This document shows positions 51,466 to 60,293 of a DNA stretch of 64,000 bases, one piece after another; the stretch's first letter is position 1; every line of letters starts with the position of its first letter. Location of the stretch: NCBI RefSeq assembly GCF_034670125.1, contig NZ_JAXMOC010000001.1:496001-560000 (forward strand), in the 5' to 3' direction. Under the pieces are notes generated by a model. The model was not told the origin of the DNA, ran no database searches, and worked only from the letters and a program-made list of their open reading frames with translations. The position numbers and the translations under genes were made by a program. Source of the stretch: Maricaulis sp034670125 (GTDB lineage Bacteria > Pseudomonadota > Alphaproteobacteria > Caulobacterales > Maricaulaceae).

Positions 51466-54063
51466 TTATCCTGCGACGATATTCACGATACGATCAGGTA
51501 CCACGATAACCTTGCGAACGGTAAGCCCCTCGAGGGCGCGCTGGACGGTTTGGTCGGCCATCACCATGTCCTGGACCACATCCTGCGCAGCCCCTTTTGG
51601 TGCCGTGATCTCGGTACGACGTTTGCCATTGACCTGGACCGGCAGGGTAACGCTGTCTTCGACCAGCAAACCGGTGTCGACCTCGGGCCAGGCCGCATCG
51701 ATCACCAGCCCCTCGCCTCCAAGTCGTTCCCAGCTCTCCTCGGCCAGGTGCGGCACGAAGGGCGCGATGATCCGGACCAGAATGCCCAACGCTTCAGCCT
51801 TGGCGGCAATACCGGTTTGGTCGGCCGGCTCGAACTTGCGAAGCACATTGACCAGGTCATGGACCTGGGCCACAGCGGAGTTGAACCGGAAACCCTCGAT
51901 CGCATCGGTGACCGCGTGCAGCGTCTTGTGCGCAGCACGACGGATATCGAGCGCCGGTCCGGTCGCGTCGCTGGCAACAGTGAGCGGGCCGGGTGCTGTA
52001 TCGGGCAGGGATGTCACGGTCGTCCAAAGCCGCTGAACAAAGCGCCAGACACCTTCGACACCGCTATCGGTATACTCGACGTCCCGTTCCGGAGGGGAAT
52101 CCGAAAGAACAAACCAACGCACGGCGTCAGCGCCATAACTCTCGATAAAGGCGTCCAGGTCGACCACATTCTTTTTTGACTTGGACATCTTCTCGATGGC
52201 GCCGACAGAGACCGGTTTGCCCGTCGCCAGCTCCACGGCGCGCTCCTTGCGGAGGTCCACTTCCTCGGGCGACAGCCATTTGCCTTCTGCCGACTTGTAG
52301 GTTTCGTGCGTCACCATGCCTTGGGTGAACAGGCCGGCAAACGGTTCTCCGGACTTCATGTTCATCAGTCCGGCATCATTCAGGGCGCGGGTAAAGAAGC
52401 GGGCGTAGAGCAGATGCAGGATTGCATGCTCGATACCGCCGACATACTGGTCAACCGGCATCCAGTGCTCGGCATCACTGGCGAGGAAGGGTGTGTCCTC
52501 GGCCCAGGGCGATGTGAAGCGCAGGAAATACCACGACGAGCAGACAAAGGTGTCCAGCGTGTCGGTCTCCCGGCGGGCCGCTTTGCCGCAGGACGGACAG
52601 TCGGCATTCTTCCAGGTGGGATGGCGTTCAAGCGGATTGCTCGGGTGATCGAAGGTGACATCCTCCGGCAACACCACAGGTAACTGGTCCTCGGGAACCG
52701 GGACGACGCCGCAATCGGCACAGTGGATGACCGGAATCGGGCAACCCCAGTAGCGTTGACGCGAAACCAGCCAGTCCCGCAGACGATAGCTTGTCGCGCC
52801 CTTGCCGAGCCCAAGGCTTTCCAGCTCGGTGATCGCGCGCTCCAGCGCGTCCACTGTCGAAAGCCCGTCAAGGAAACGGGAGTTATAGATGGTTCCCGGC
52901 CCGGTATAGGCCTCATCCTCGATCACATGCGTGTCGGCACTCGCCTCCGGCGGCAGGACGACCGGCTGGACGGCGAGGTCGTATTTGCGGGCAAAGTCGA
53001 GATCGCGCTGGTCGCCGGCCGGTGAGCCGAAAATCGCGCCGGTGCCATAGCCGGACAGAACGAAGTTGGCCGACCAGACAGGCAATTCCCAATTCTTGTC
53101 GAACGGGTGGCGGACGGTAATGCCGAGGTCCACACCGCGCTTGGGGGCTTTCTCGATTTCCTCCGCCGTCGTTCCCATTCGGGCGCATTCGCGCATGAAA
53201 CGATCAATTTCCGGATCGTCCGCCGCGAGCGCCTTGACGATCGGATGGTCGGGTGCAAGTGCCAGGAAGCTGGCGCCGAACAGCGTGTCGGGTCGTGTCG
53301 TGAAAACGTCGATCGTGGCACCGAACTGATCGGCCAAACCTGTGTCCGTGAGCGGAAAGGAGACTTCTGCGCCGCGCGAACGACCGATCCAGTTGGACTG
53401 CATGGTCCGGACCTTGTCCGGCCAGCGGTCCAGCTCGTCGAGCGCGTCGGTCAATTCGTCGGCGTATTCGGTGATCTTGAAGAACCACTGATCCAGCTCG
53501 CGCTGCACGACCAGGGCACCGGAGCGCCAGCCGCGACCGTCGATCACCTGTTCATTGGCCAGCACGGTCTGGTCGACTGGATCCCAATTGACCTTCGCCG
53601 TCTTTCGGTGGAGCAGACCGCGCTCCATCAGCTTCAGGAAAATGGCTTGCTGGTGTCGGTAGTAGGACGGATCGCAGGTCGCGATCTCGCGGCTCCAGTC
53701 GAGCGCCAGCCCGAGCCGTTGCAGCTGGCCGCGCATGGCGTCGATATTGTCGTGGGTCCAGGCACCGGGATGCACGCCGCGATCCCGCGCAGCGTTCTCG
53801 GCCGGCAGGCCGAAGGCGTCCCATCCCATCGGGTGCAGAACGTCGAATCCGCGCGCCCGTTTATAGCGGGCCACCACGTCGCCCATCGTGTAATTGCGCG
53901 AATGGCCGACATGGATCCGCCCGGACGGGTAGGGAAACATCTCGAGGACATAGTATTTCGGTTTGTCGTTCGACGCGCTGGGGCCAATGGCCTTGAACGC
54001 ATCACAGGCGTCCCAGGCCGATTGCCACTTGGGTTCGGCTTCGCGAGGATTGTATCGTGTCAT
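51466..54063 (-). CDS. leuS: leucyl-tRNA synthetase
   Basis: Class I aminoacyl-tRNA synthetase, 865 residues, normal length. The HIGH-type motif is PYPSGRIHVGHSRNYTMGD near residue 42; the editing domain has TTRPDTLFGASFLALAPDHP; the ligase core shows YWGCPIPVIHC and ARFFTRALNDAG; the KMSKS loop is IEKMSKSKKNVVDLDAF. The start at 54063 fits the family; the upstream ATG at 54156 does not. Downstream gene is lptE, upstream DUF3576. Confidence 0.97.
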   Translation of the reverse strand: MTRYNPREAEPKWQSAWDACDAFKAIGPSASNDKPKYYVLEMFPYPSGRIHVGHSRNYTMGDVVARYKRARGFDVLHPMGWDAFGLPAENAARDRGVHPGAWTHDNIDAMRGQLQRLGLALDWSREIATCDPSYYRHQQAIFLKLMERGLLHRKTAKVNWDPVDQTVLANEQVIDGRGWRSGALVVQRELDQWFFKITEYADELTDALDELDRWPDKVRTMQSNWIGRSRGAEVSFPLTDTGLADQFGATIDVFTTRPDTLFGASFLALAPDHPIVKALAADDPEIDRFMRECARMGTTAEEIEKAPKRGVDLGITVRHPFDKNWELPVWSANFVLSGYGTGAIFGSPAGDQRDLDFARKYDLAVQPVVLPPEASADTHVIEDEAYTGPGTIYNSRFLDGLSTVDALERAITELESLGLGKGATSYRLRDWLVSRQRYWGCPIPVIHCADCGVVPVPEDQLPVVLPEDVTFDHPSNPLERHPTWKNADCPSCGKAARRETDTLDTFVCSSWYFLRFTSPWAEDTPFLASDAEHWMPVDQYVGGIEHAILHLLYARFFTRALNDAGLMNMKSGEPFAGLFTQGMVTHETYKSAEGKWLSPEEVDLRKERAVELATGKPVSVGAIEKMSKSKKNVVDLDAFIESYGADAVRWFVLSDSPPERDVEYTDSGVEGVWRFVQRLWTTVTSLPDTAPGPLTVASDATGPALDIRRAAHKTLHAVTDAIEGFRFNSAVAQVHDLVNVLRKFEPADQTGIAAKAEALGILVRIIAPFVPHLAEESWERLGGEGLVIDAAWPEVDTGLLVEDSVTLPVQVNGKRRTEITAPKGAAQDVVQDMVMADQTVQRALEGLTVRKVIVVPDRIVNIVAG

Positions 54064-54118
54064 GTCTGGCCCGCGGCCGCGCCGCGCCCCCGGTATGCGA
54101 TCAGCCTGTGCAGCCGGT

Positions 54119-54613
54119 CTAGTTGTCCAGTTGCGAGATACGCAGCTGGCGTGCACGGGTCAGGATCGCGTTCTCGATGTCGTACGCCGTCTGGGCGCCG
54201 GTTTCGGCATCAATCCACTCGCCACTCTCGCTCCGCACCTGGCGGAAGACGCTGACAGCGAGCGCATCGGCCCGCAGTCGCGTATCAAGAATGTAGACCG
54301 TCAACTTGAAGCGTTCGGTGGCCATTTGTGGATTGGCATACCAATCGGTGACGATGACCCCGCCAAACGGATCAAGCTCGGCCAGGGGCATGAAGCTGAT
54401 CGTATCCAGGCTGGCGCGCCACAGATAACCGTTCACGCCGATGCCTTCCGGCTCGACCACACGATTGCTGGCGAGCGGGTTGGGAAGGGAAGGCAGGCGG
54501 AATCCGGACGATTCCGATGATGATTCCGCCGCTTCGGCATTGCGCGAGGCGCAGGCCGGAAGTGCAAGAATGGCGGCAGAAAGGATCAATCCAAGAATCC
54601 GACGGTCCGACAT
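54119..54613 (-). CDS. DUF3576 lipoprotein
   Basis: A 164-residue predicted lipoprotein: a signal peptide with lipobox LPAC (Cys21), a Ser-rich spacer and a DUF3576 domain with IGVNGYLWRASLDTISFMPL, DPFGGVIVTDWYANP and RFKLTVYILDTRLRADALAV. The function is unknown. It lies upstream of leuS in the same direction, as in Caulobacter-like genomes, and would be anchored to the outer membrane. An alternative call is a general outer-membrane assembly factor, without evidence. Confidence 0.88.
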   Translation of the reverse strand: MSDRRILGLILSAAILALPACASRNAEAAESSSESSGFRLPSLPNPLASNRVVEPEGIGVNGYLWRASLDTISFMPLAELDPFGGVIVTDWYANPQMATERFKLTVYILDTRLRADALAVSVFRQVRSESGEWIDAETGAQTAYDIENAILTRARQLRISQLDN

Positions 54614-54878
54614 GTGCCGTGACTCCTTCGAAACAAGACGGCGAAAACGCACGAGAAACTGCAGGACGCGAATGCGCCTCAGATTTAGAGTGGTTTGTAT
54701 AACACGCGAATCCGTGCGCGCCAGCGATGAAAGGCACCCATCCAGGAGTGGCAAACCTGCAACATGTTTGCGTGAACACGCATCCAACCCGATCCGGACG
54801 CTTGACCGGAGGGCCGTGCTCACCTCCTGTAAGGCGCGACGTCCGGGGGGACGGGGCCGATCGGCGGGACCGCGAGCG

Positions 54879-56147
54879 ATGAAACGGACTACAAGCGCGA
54901 TACTTTTCGCGGCTCTGTCCGGAACACTTGCGGGCCCGCCGGCATCGGCACAAGACACTGATTTTCCTGAACATGATCCGTTCTCCGTTGACGATGTCAG
55001 CGCCGTCAGCTGGCGCGCTGATATCGGGCTGGTCCTGCTGGCCGGCGACACGCCAGACGGCGGTGTTGAAGGGCTCGCGGATATCGAGCTGGGTCTGGAT
55101 TTCGAAACCTTCACTGACACCGGGCGCCGCTGGGGCCTTGTGCTGACGGGGCACGCGGAGCGCGACCTGACATCCGATACCCATGGCGGCCGGGTGGGGG
55201 ACTGCCCGCCGGGCATTGCCGATTGTGCCACCGCAGGCACCAGCGCCTCGCCACTGACCCCGATCGCTCCCGGCAGCGGGCTTTTCAGCGCCGGTACCGG
55301 TTCCGGCGACCGGGTCAGGGCGATGATTGCCGACGCCTATGTTTATGCGGATACCGGTTGGGGCGAGTTGCGCTTGGGCTATGGGCAGGGTGCGGCCCGG
55401 CTGGACCCGGTTGGCGGCCCGGCCGCGGCCCGGCTCGTGCGCGCTGATGGCGGCCACCTGCCGGGCGGCGGCCTGTCGGCGATCCGCACCGAATCCCCTT
55501 ACTCCGGTCATGATCCCAAACTGGTCTTCCGCTCGATAGCGCTCGGTCAGGAAGTGTCGGTCGGCACGCTCCGCGCTGCGATATCCTTTGCGCCGGAGGT
55601 CCGACAGTGCGGCATTGACTATTGTCCCCGGCGGACCGGTCATTCCGGCCAGTCGGGCGCTATCAACAAGGATGTCGTCGAGCTGTCGCTGACCTACAAT
55701 GTCCGTCGTGGCGATCAGGAGTGGGGGTTGAGCCTTGCGGCAAGCGAGGCCGGCCGTGTCGACGGCGCGGTCGGTTTCCAGCCTGTTTCCAGCCTCGATG
55801 CGGGCCTTTCCTGGCGCTGGAATGACTGGTTGGCGGGCGGTCGTTGGCACCGCAGCAATAATGGTGTGACGGGGAACGGGGCCCTGGAAAACTGGTCAGC
55901 GTCCATCGGTGTGGAACAGGGCGACTGGCTTACGGCGGTTGAATTTTCCGCCCTCAGCGATGACTACGTCCACGCCGACGCCCAGACCTGGCAGGTCGCA
56001 ACCTCGCGATTGGTCGGAGAGGCCGGTCTGGTCGCCGTCGGCCTGCGGGCGTCAACCACGCGCGAGCCGGTGATCCAGGTGTCGGGCCGGACCCGGCAAA
56101 CCGGACGGTCAACAATCGCTTTTGTCGAGCTTGGCTGGCGATATTGA
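54879..56147 (+). CDS. porin-like outer-membrane beta-barrel protein
   Basis: A 422-residue protein with signal peptide (about 1-24, cut after ASA), followed by alternating polar/apolar strands and short turns and ending in WRY, an aromatic C-terminus typical of outer-membrane barrels. Segments such as ADAYVYADTGWGELRLGYGQ and WRWNDWLAGGRWH resemble Gram-negative porins (Porin_4-like). A disulfide-like Cys pair lies in VGDCPPGIADCA. The start at 54879 gives the signal peptide; earlier in-frame codons do not. It is divergent from the DUF3576 gene, 265 bp apart. Confidence 0.75.
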   Translation: MKRTTSAILFAALSGTLAGPPASAQDTDFPEHDPFSVDDVSAVSWRADIGLVLLAGDTPDGGVEGLADIELGLDFETFTDTGRRWGLVLTGHAERDLTSDTHGGRVGDCPPGIADCATAGTSASPLTPIAPGSGLFSAGTGSGDRVRAMIADAYVYADTGWGELRLGYGQGAARLDPVGGPAAARLVRADGGHLPGGGLSAIRTESPYSGHDPKLVFRSIALGQEVSVGTLRAAISFAPEVRQCGIDYCPRRTGHSGQSGAINKDVVELSLTYNVRRGDQEWGLSLAASEAGRVDGAVGFQPVSSLDAGLSWRWNDWLAGGRWHRSNNGVTGNGALENWSASIGVEQGDWLTAVEFSALSDDYVHADAQTWQVATSRLVGEAGLVAVGLRASTTREPVIQVSGRTRQTGRSTIAFVELGWRY

Positions 56148-56250
56148 CAATTCCGCCACAGGACTCGGACTTCTTTCATTATTTGCGCAGAATCTGTTGG
56201 GTCGGTAGGCAGCGCTGCGCTACTAATAGAGGGCGTGAGGGAGTAGTACG

Positions 56251-56682
56251 ATGATCCGGCGGCAGAAACCGTTTGAAATCATTGGAAAAAAGTTGACCGT
56301 GGCAGGCGCTGCCGCGGCCGTCCTTCTTTGCGCGCCCGGCGCAATGGCCCAGGATGTGAGTGCGGAAACCGAGGTTGCCGCGCCGTGGTACGAGGCTTTC
56401 ACCCTGTCGATGGCCGAGGCGCCGACGCCGGAGCTCGATGAGGGCACCACCTACGATCTCGAACTGGGCGAGCACTGGGGTGTGACACTCGGGTATCAGG
56501 ATCGCAGTGACTCCCGTGCCAATGACGATCTCTCGGCCGGCGCCTTTGTGACCTTCGGGGATCGCATCCGTTTGGGTGGTCAGGTCCGCTTTGCGTCGCC
56601 GGATGACAGCTTCTTCGTGCGCAACATCGATGACGAAGAGCGGCAGCCGGAAATCAAGTTTGAGTCGGCCCTGCGCTTCTGA
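56251..56682 (+). CDS. NtrZ-like periplasmic regulatory protein
   Basis: A 143-residue secreted protein: signal peptide (about 1-33, cut after AMA), then a mature domain of about 110 residues with WGVTLGYQDRSDS, GAFVTFGDRIRLGGQVRFA and the C-terminal PEIKFESALRF. The DxxAGAF-RIRLG-xV pattern and aromatic end recall NtrZ of Caulobacter, a periplasmic inhibitor of the NtrY sensor kinase. The match is by memory, without alignment; a small outer-membrane protein is the alternative. Its 3' end overlaps the convergent thiE-like gene by 29 bp. Confidence 0.65.
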   Translation: MIRRQKPFEIIGKKLTVAGAAAAVLLCAPGAMAQDVSAETEVAAPWYEAFTLSMAEAPTPELDEGTTYDLELGEHWGVTLGYQDRSDSRANDDLSAGAFVTFGDRIRLGGQVRFASPDDSFFVRNIDDEERQPEIKFESALRF

Positions 56683-57289
56683 TTGCGCTGACGACTGCCA
56701 CCCCCGAAATTCCAAGTCCGCTGAGTCTGAGCGCATTCATGTGGTTGATGCCGCCGAGTGCATAGACCGGCAAAGCCGTGCGTCGGACCCAGGCGGAAAG
56801 CGCCATCGGTCCCATGGCACGGCGCGCTGTTGGACTTTGACTGGCAAAGACCGTTGAGACCAGCACTGCATCGAGGCCGGCCCGGTCTGCTCGAGACAGC
56901 GTGGACGGCGCATGCGCAGCCGCTGAGAACAGCAAGCGGCAGCCGCGCGCCCGAGCACGCCCGGCCTCGCCTATCATTCGTTCGGGCCAGTGCACGCCGG
57001 CCGCGCCGCTGCCCATTGCCAGGTCCAGGTCGGACGACACCAGGACCGTAACACCCCGTTCACGGGCGATGGCCACGGCGGCACAGGCGATGGCCTGTCG
57101 GTCATGATGTCCGAAATGCCGGTAGACCAGACCGGAACCGGGCGGCAAGGCCCCTGCCAGTGCAACCGGGTCCGGCAGCCGTTTCGGGTCGGTGAGGACC
57201 AGGAGTGGCGGCAGGGCACACGGCAGGTCGCCGCGTACTGACAGGGCAGCGCTTGCCAAGCGTGTGGCTGCGTCGTAGGGCGGTTTCAT
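56654..57289 (-). CDS. thiamine phosphate synthase family (ThiE/TenI-like)
   Basis: A 211-residue TIM-barrel protein of the ThiE/TenI superfamily. It has PPLLVLTDPKRLPDPVALAG, GVHWPERM, FSAAAHAPSTLSRADRAG (AxHxxxEL-like), DAVLVSTVFASQSPTARRAM (SPvFxTxSHP-like) and VYALGGINHMNALRL (GGI). Key thiamine-phosphate-synthase residues are only partly kept, so it may be a TenI-like protein. The ATG at 57289 shares two bases with the divergent yggS ATG. Confidence 0.8.
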   Translation of the reverse strand: MKPPYDAATRLASAALSVRGDLPCALPPLLVLTDPKRLPDPVALAGALPPGSGLVYRHFGHHDRQAIACAAVAIARERGVTVLVSSDLDLAMGSGAAGVHWPERMIGEAGRARARGCRLLFSAAAHAPSTLSRADRAGLDAVLVSTVFASQSPTARRAMGPMALSAWVRRTALPVYALGGINHMNALRLSGLGISGVAVVSAIRSAGPTQT

Positions 57290-57965
57290 GACCGGAATTC
57301 TCGACATGACGACACGTCGCAACGCGCTCCTTGCGGAAATGGCTGAGCTGGCCGTACAGGTGGGCCGGGAACCAGACTGCATCAAACTGGTCGCGGTTTC
57401 CAAACGCCAGCCCGAAGAGCGGTTGGAGTCTGCCTTGGCGGCCGGACACCGGGTGTTCGGTGAGAACCGGGTGCAGGAGGCGATGGCCCACTGGGCCGAC
57501 CGCCGCACGATCTATCCCGACCTCGAATTGCGCCTCATCGGGCCCCTTCAATCCAACAAGGCCGCCGATGCGGTCGCCCTGTTTGACGTCATCGAAACGC
57601 TCGACCGGGTCAAGCTGGCTGCCGCGTTGCGAAAGGAAATGGACCGGCAGGGCCGTGCCCCCCGGCTGTATGTACAGGTGAATACGGGTGCTGAAGACCA
57701 GAAGGCCGGCATTTTGCCGACCGATTTGCCCGCTTTCCTGAAACGGCTGGGCGACGATTACGGTTTCGCGATCTCGGGGCTGATGTGTATTCCGCCAATT
57801 GATCAGCCACCCGGGCTTCATTTTGCCTTGCTCGCCAAGCTGGCAGCCGAAAACGGCCTAGACCACCTGTCGATGGGGATGAGTGCCGATTATCCCGCGG
57901 CGATCGCGCTTGGCGCGACGTCAGTGCGGATCGGCACCGGACTGTTTGGCACCCGGACCGAATAG
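57288..57965 (+). CDS. YggS family PLP-binding homeostasis protein
   Basis: PLP-binding TIM-barrel protein that regulates vitamin B6 and amino-acid balance, 225 residues. It shows KLVAVSKRQPEERLESAL with the PLP-binding Lys, FGENRVQEAMAHW, LRLIGPLQSNKAADAVALF, and LSMGMSADYPAAIALGATSV ending RIGTGLFG. The ATG at 57288 is taken as start; the ATG at 57306, with GGAA upstream, would avoid overlap with the divergent thiE-like ATG and is at least as likely. Confidence 0.92.
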   Translation: MTGILDMTTRRNALLAEMAELAVQVGREPDCIKLVAVSKRQPEERLESALAAGHRVFGENRVQEAMAHWADRRTIYPDLELRLIGPLQSNKAADAVALFDVIETLDRVKLAAALRKEMDRQGRAPRLYVQVNTGAEDQKAGILPTDLPAFLKRLGDDYGFAISGLMCIPPIDQPPGLHFALLAKLAAENGLDHLSMGMSADYPAAIALGATSVRIGTGLFGTRTE

Positions 57966-58007
57966 GGCCGCGTGGTTCCGGGTTTGCGACGTCCAAGAGG
58001 CAAGCGC

Positions 58008-58520
58008 CTAGCTGATGGTGATCCAGTCCCCGGGCCCGGAAGCCGCCAGCAAGGCTCGGACATGGTCCGGGTCGAGCGCAATACACCCTTCCGTCGGCTC
58101 ATAATTTCCCCGTTTGCAATGCAGGAAGATGGCTGAACCGGCACCCCTGGCCGGCGGGTCGTCATTGTGCCCGAGCACGAGGATGATGTCGTACAATCCG
58201 TCTTCGCGCCACAGGGCCTCGTGAGAGGCCGGGTAGGGACGACGGACAGGCCGGTTATAGGCCGGGTCACCGGGGGCATCACACCAGCCGTCATCGGGCT
58301 GCAGAGGCCGACAGGGAAGGGCGGTTGCCGGCGCGTCCACGCGGTCGGCCCGGTACAGGACCCGACGCAACGGGTAGCGACCCAAGGGCGTGGCGCCATC
58401 GCCTTCACGCTTGTCTGACGCCTTCGTGACTCCCGCACGCCCCAGCGCTGCGGGTACGGTGCCGCCATCCGGCTTGGAAGATAATGTGATGTGGCCGTTC
58501 CGGCTGACTTGCCAATCCAT
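58008..58520 (-). CDS. L,D-transpeptidase (YkuD domain)
   Basis: A 170-residue YkuD-family protein with SDKREGDGATPLGRYPLRRV, LVLGHNDDPPARG and the catalytic motif IFLHCKRG with TEGCIALDPD (His and Cys). It would form 3-3 cross-links or attach proteins to peptidoglycan. No secretion signal precedes this start. The open frame runs on upstream to an ATG at 58637 without better evidence, giving 209 residues; relatives start near 58520. It is divergent from cenR-like 58773, with a strong inverted repeat between. Confidence 0.8.
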   Translation of the reverse strand: MDWQVSRNGHITLSSKPDGGTVPAALGRAGVTKASDKREGDGATPLGRYPLRRVLYRADRVDAPATALPCRPLQPDDGWCDAPGDPAYNRPVRRPYPASHEALWREDGLYDIILVLGHNDDPPARGAGSAIFLHCKRGNYEPTEGCIALDPDHVRALLAASGPGDWITIS

Positions 58521-58700
58521 GGGAAACCCGTTGCCGGAGAAGCGGTGGTCGGCGAGGGACATCCGGAACGACACTGTTCGGATGTCCGCTTCGCCTCCCC
58601 CACCACGGAGGTTTGTCCGGGCATCCGGACCTGCCATTAACCAAGCAATTTCGGGACCAGACCTTACGTCAAGCCAGGCTGGGCAAATTTGACCAAACCT

Positions 58701-58742
58701 GCAATTCCTGCCGGGCAGAATATGCCGCCCGGCAGGAATTGC
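58701..58742. promoter_or_regulatory. perfect 16-bp inverted repeat in the cenR leader
   Basis: GCAATTCCTGCCGGGC (58701-58716) and GCCCGGCAGGAATTGC (58727-58742) are exact complements separated by 10 nt. The repeat ends 30 bp before the start of the response-regulator gene and lies in the gap upstream of the divergent L,D-transpeptidase. It could be an operator bound by a dimer, an RNA hairpin in the leader, or both. There is no T-tract after it, so it is not a typical terminator. Confidence 0.75.
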
Positions 58743-58772
58743 CTTGTGAAACGAAATGGGCACAATCAACGC

Positions 58773-59459
58773 ATGAACGCGCAAAAAACCATTCTGATCG
58801 TCGATGACGATGAAGATCTCCGTGAAGCCTTGGTCGAACAGTTCGCCCTGCATGAGGAATTTCGCACCCTGTCGGCTGACACGGCCGGTGCTGGCATGGG
58901 GATCGCCCGCAATGAGCGAGCCGACCTGATCCTTCTGGATGTCGAACTTCCCGACATGGATGGCCGTGAGGCCTGCCGGCTGATGCGCAAGAACGGCATC
59001 ACGGCACCGGTGGTGATGCTGACCGGTCAGGACACCGATGCCGACCAGATCCTGGGTCTTGAGTCCGGCGCCAATGACTACGTCACCAAGCCGTTCAAAT
59101 TCTCGGTTCTACTGGCCCGGGTCCGCGCCCATCTACGCAGTCACGAGCAAAGCGAGGATGCAGTCTTCCAGGTCGGACCCTACGAGTTCCGGCCGTCCAT
59201 GAAGCTTTTGCTGACCTCGGACGAGAAGAAAATCCGCCTGACCGAGAAAGAGACCAACATCCTCAAATACCTCTACCGAGCCGGCGGCAAGCCGGTCCCG
59301 CGCGACGAGTTGTTGCACGAGGTATGGGGATATAATCCGGCCGTGACGACCCACACACTGGAAACCCACATCTATCGGCTCCGCCAGAAAATCGAACCCG
59401 ATCCAGCGCATGCACGACTGCTGGTGACCGAAAGCGGTGGCTACCGGCTACAGAGCTAG
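58773..59459 (+). CDS. cenR: OmpR-family response regulator, CenR-like
   Basis: A 228-residue response regulator. The receiver domain (1-118) has ILIVDDDEDLREALVEQF (acidic pocket), LILLDVELPDMDGREACRLM with the phospho-Asp, MLTGQDTDADQILGL and YVTKPFKFSVLLARVRAH. The winged-helix domain (about 128-228) has LTEKETNILKYLYRAGG and THTLETHIYRLRQKIEPD. In Caulobacter the essential cell-envelope regulator CenR is coded near parAB and leuS, and this gene is at a comparable place; the assignment is positional and by memory. No kinase is adjacent. The stop overlaps that of xth by 4 bp. Confidence 0.75.
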   Translation: MNAQKTILIVDDDEDLREALVEQFALHEEFRTLSADTAGAGMGIARNERADLILLDVELPDMDGREACRLMRKNGITAPVVMLTGQDTDADQILGLESGANDYVTKPFKFSVLLARVRAHLRSHEQSEDAVFQVGPYEFRPSMKLLLTSDEKKIRLTEKETNILKYLYRAGGKPVPRDELLHEVWGYNPAVTTHTLETHIYRLRQKIEPDPAHARLLVTESGGYRLQS

Positions 59460-60268
59460 CTGCCCAGGGTCAGCACGACCGGTGCGTGATCCGACGGTTT
59501 TTCGCGGCTGCGTTCGTCTTCCCAGATGCGGAACGCGTCGCGCCCGCCAGCCAGAGCGCGGTCGCGCGCGGCCGGTGATGCCCAGATGTGGTCGAGCCGG
59601 CGACCGCGATTGGCGGCCCGCCAGTCCTTCGCCCGGTAGCTCCACCAGGTGTAGATCTTCTCGTCCATGGGAATGAGCTCGCGCGCCACGTCCGAGAACT
59701 GCCCGGCCTGGCGGATACGCTCCAGCGCTTGCACCTCGACGGGCGTATGGGAGACCACTTTGAGCAATTGCTTGTGTGACCAGACATCGTGCTCATAGGG
59801 CGCAATGTTGAAATCGCCGACCAGCACCAGCGGTGCATTTTCATTGGCGCGTCCGGCGAAATAGCGTTCGATTCGCTCCAGGAACTCCAGCTTGTGGGCA
59901 AAGCGCGGATTGATGGCCGGGTCCGGCTCGTCGCCGCCGGCAGGAATGTAGAAATTGTGCAGTTCGATGCCCTCGACGCCGACCCGTTGATGCCGGGCCT
60001 CGCCGCGCGGGCAGAGATCGACATCGCCCAGATCCTCAAGCGGGTATTTCGATGCAATCGCGACCCCGTGCATGCCTTTCTGGCCGCGCACGTGGAAATG
60101 CCGGAATCCCATCTCCCGGAACGCGTCTTCGGGAAACTGTTCTGCCAGGCACTTGATTTCTTGCAGGCACAGCACATCCGGATCCGCCTCCCGAACCCAG
60201 TCAGAAATGAGCGGGACGGCGCGCAGGCGCACGGAATTGATGTTCCAGCTGGCAAGGGTCAGGGTCAT
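59456..60268 (-). CDS. xth: exodeoxyribonuclease III
   Basis: AP endonuclease/3'-phosphatase in base-excision repair, 270 residues. It contains LASWNINSVRLRAVPLISDW, DVLCLQEIKCLAEQFPEDAF (metal Glu), FNIAPYEHDVW (NxD region) and GRRLDHIWASPA with SDHAPVVLTL (catalytic Asp-His). Start at 60268 is the family start; the longer frame upstream lies over the neighbouring gene. The stop CTAG palindrome is shared with the convergent response regulator. Confidence 0.95.
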   Translation of the reverse strand: MTLTLASWNINSVRLRAVPLISDWVREADPDVLCLQEIKCLAEQFPEDAFREMGFRHFHVRGQKGMHGVAIASKYPLEDLGDVDLCPRGEARHQRVGVEGIELHNFYIPAGGDEPDPAINPRFAHKLEFLERIERYFAGRANENAPLVLVGDFNIAPYEHDVWSHKQLLKVVSHTPVEVQALERIRQAGQFSDVARELIPMDEKIYTWWSYRAKDWRAANRGRRLDHIWASPAARDRALAGGRDAFRIWEDERSREKPSDHAPVVLTLGS

Positions 60269-60293
60269 GGCACGGTCTCGTCTGTGTGCAGGA

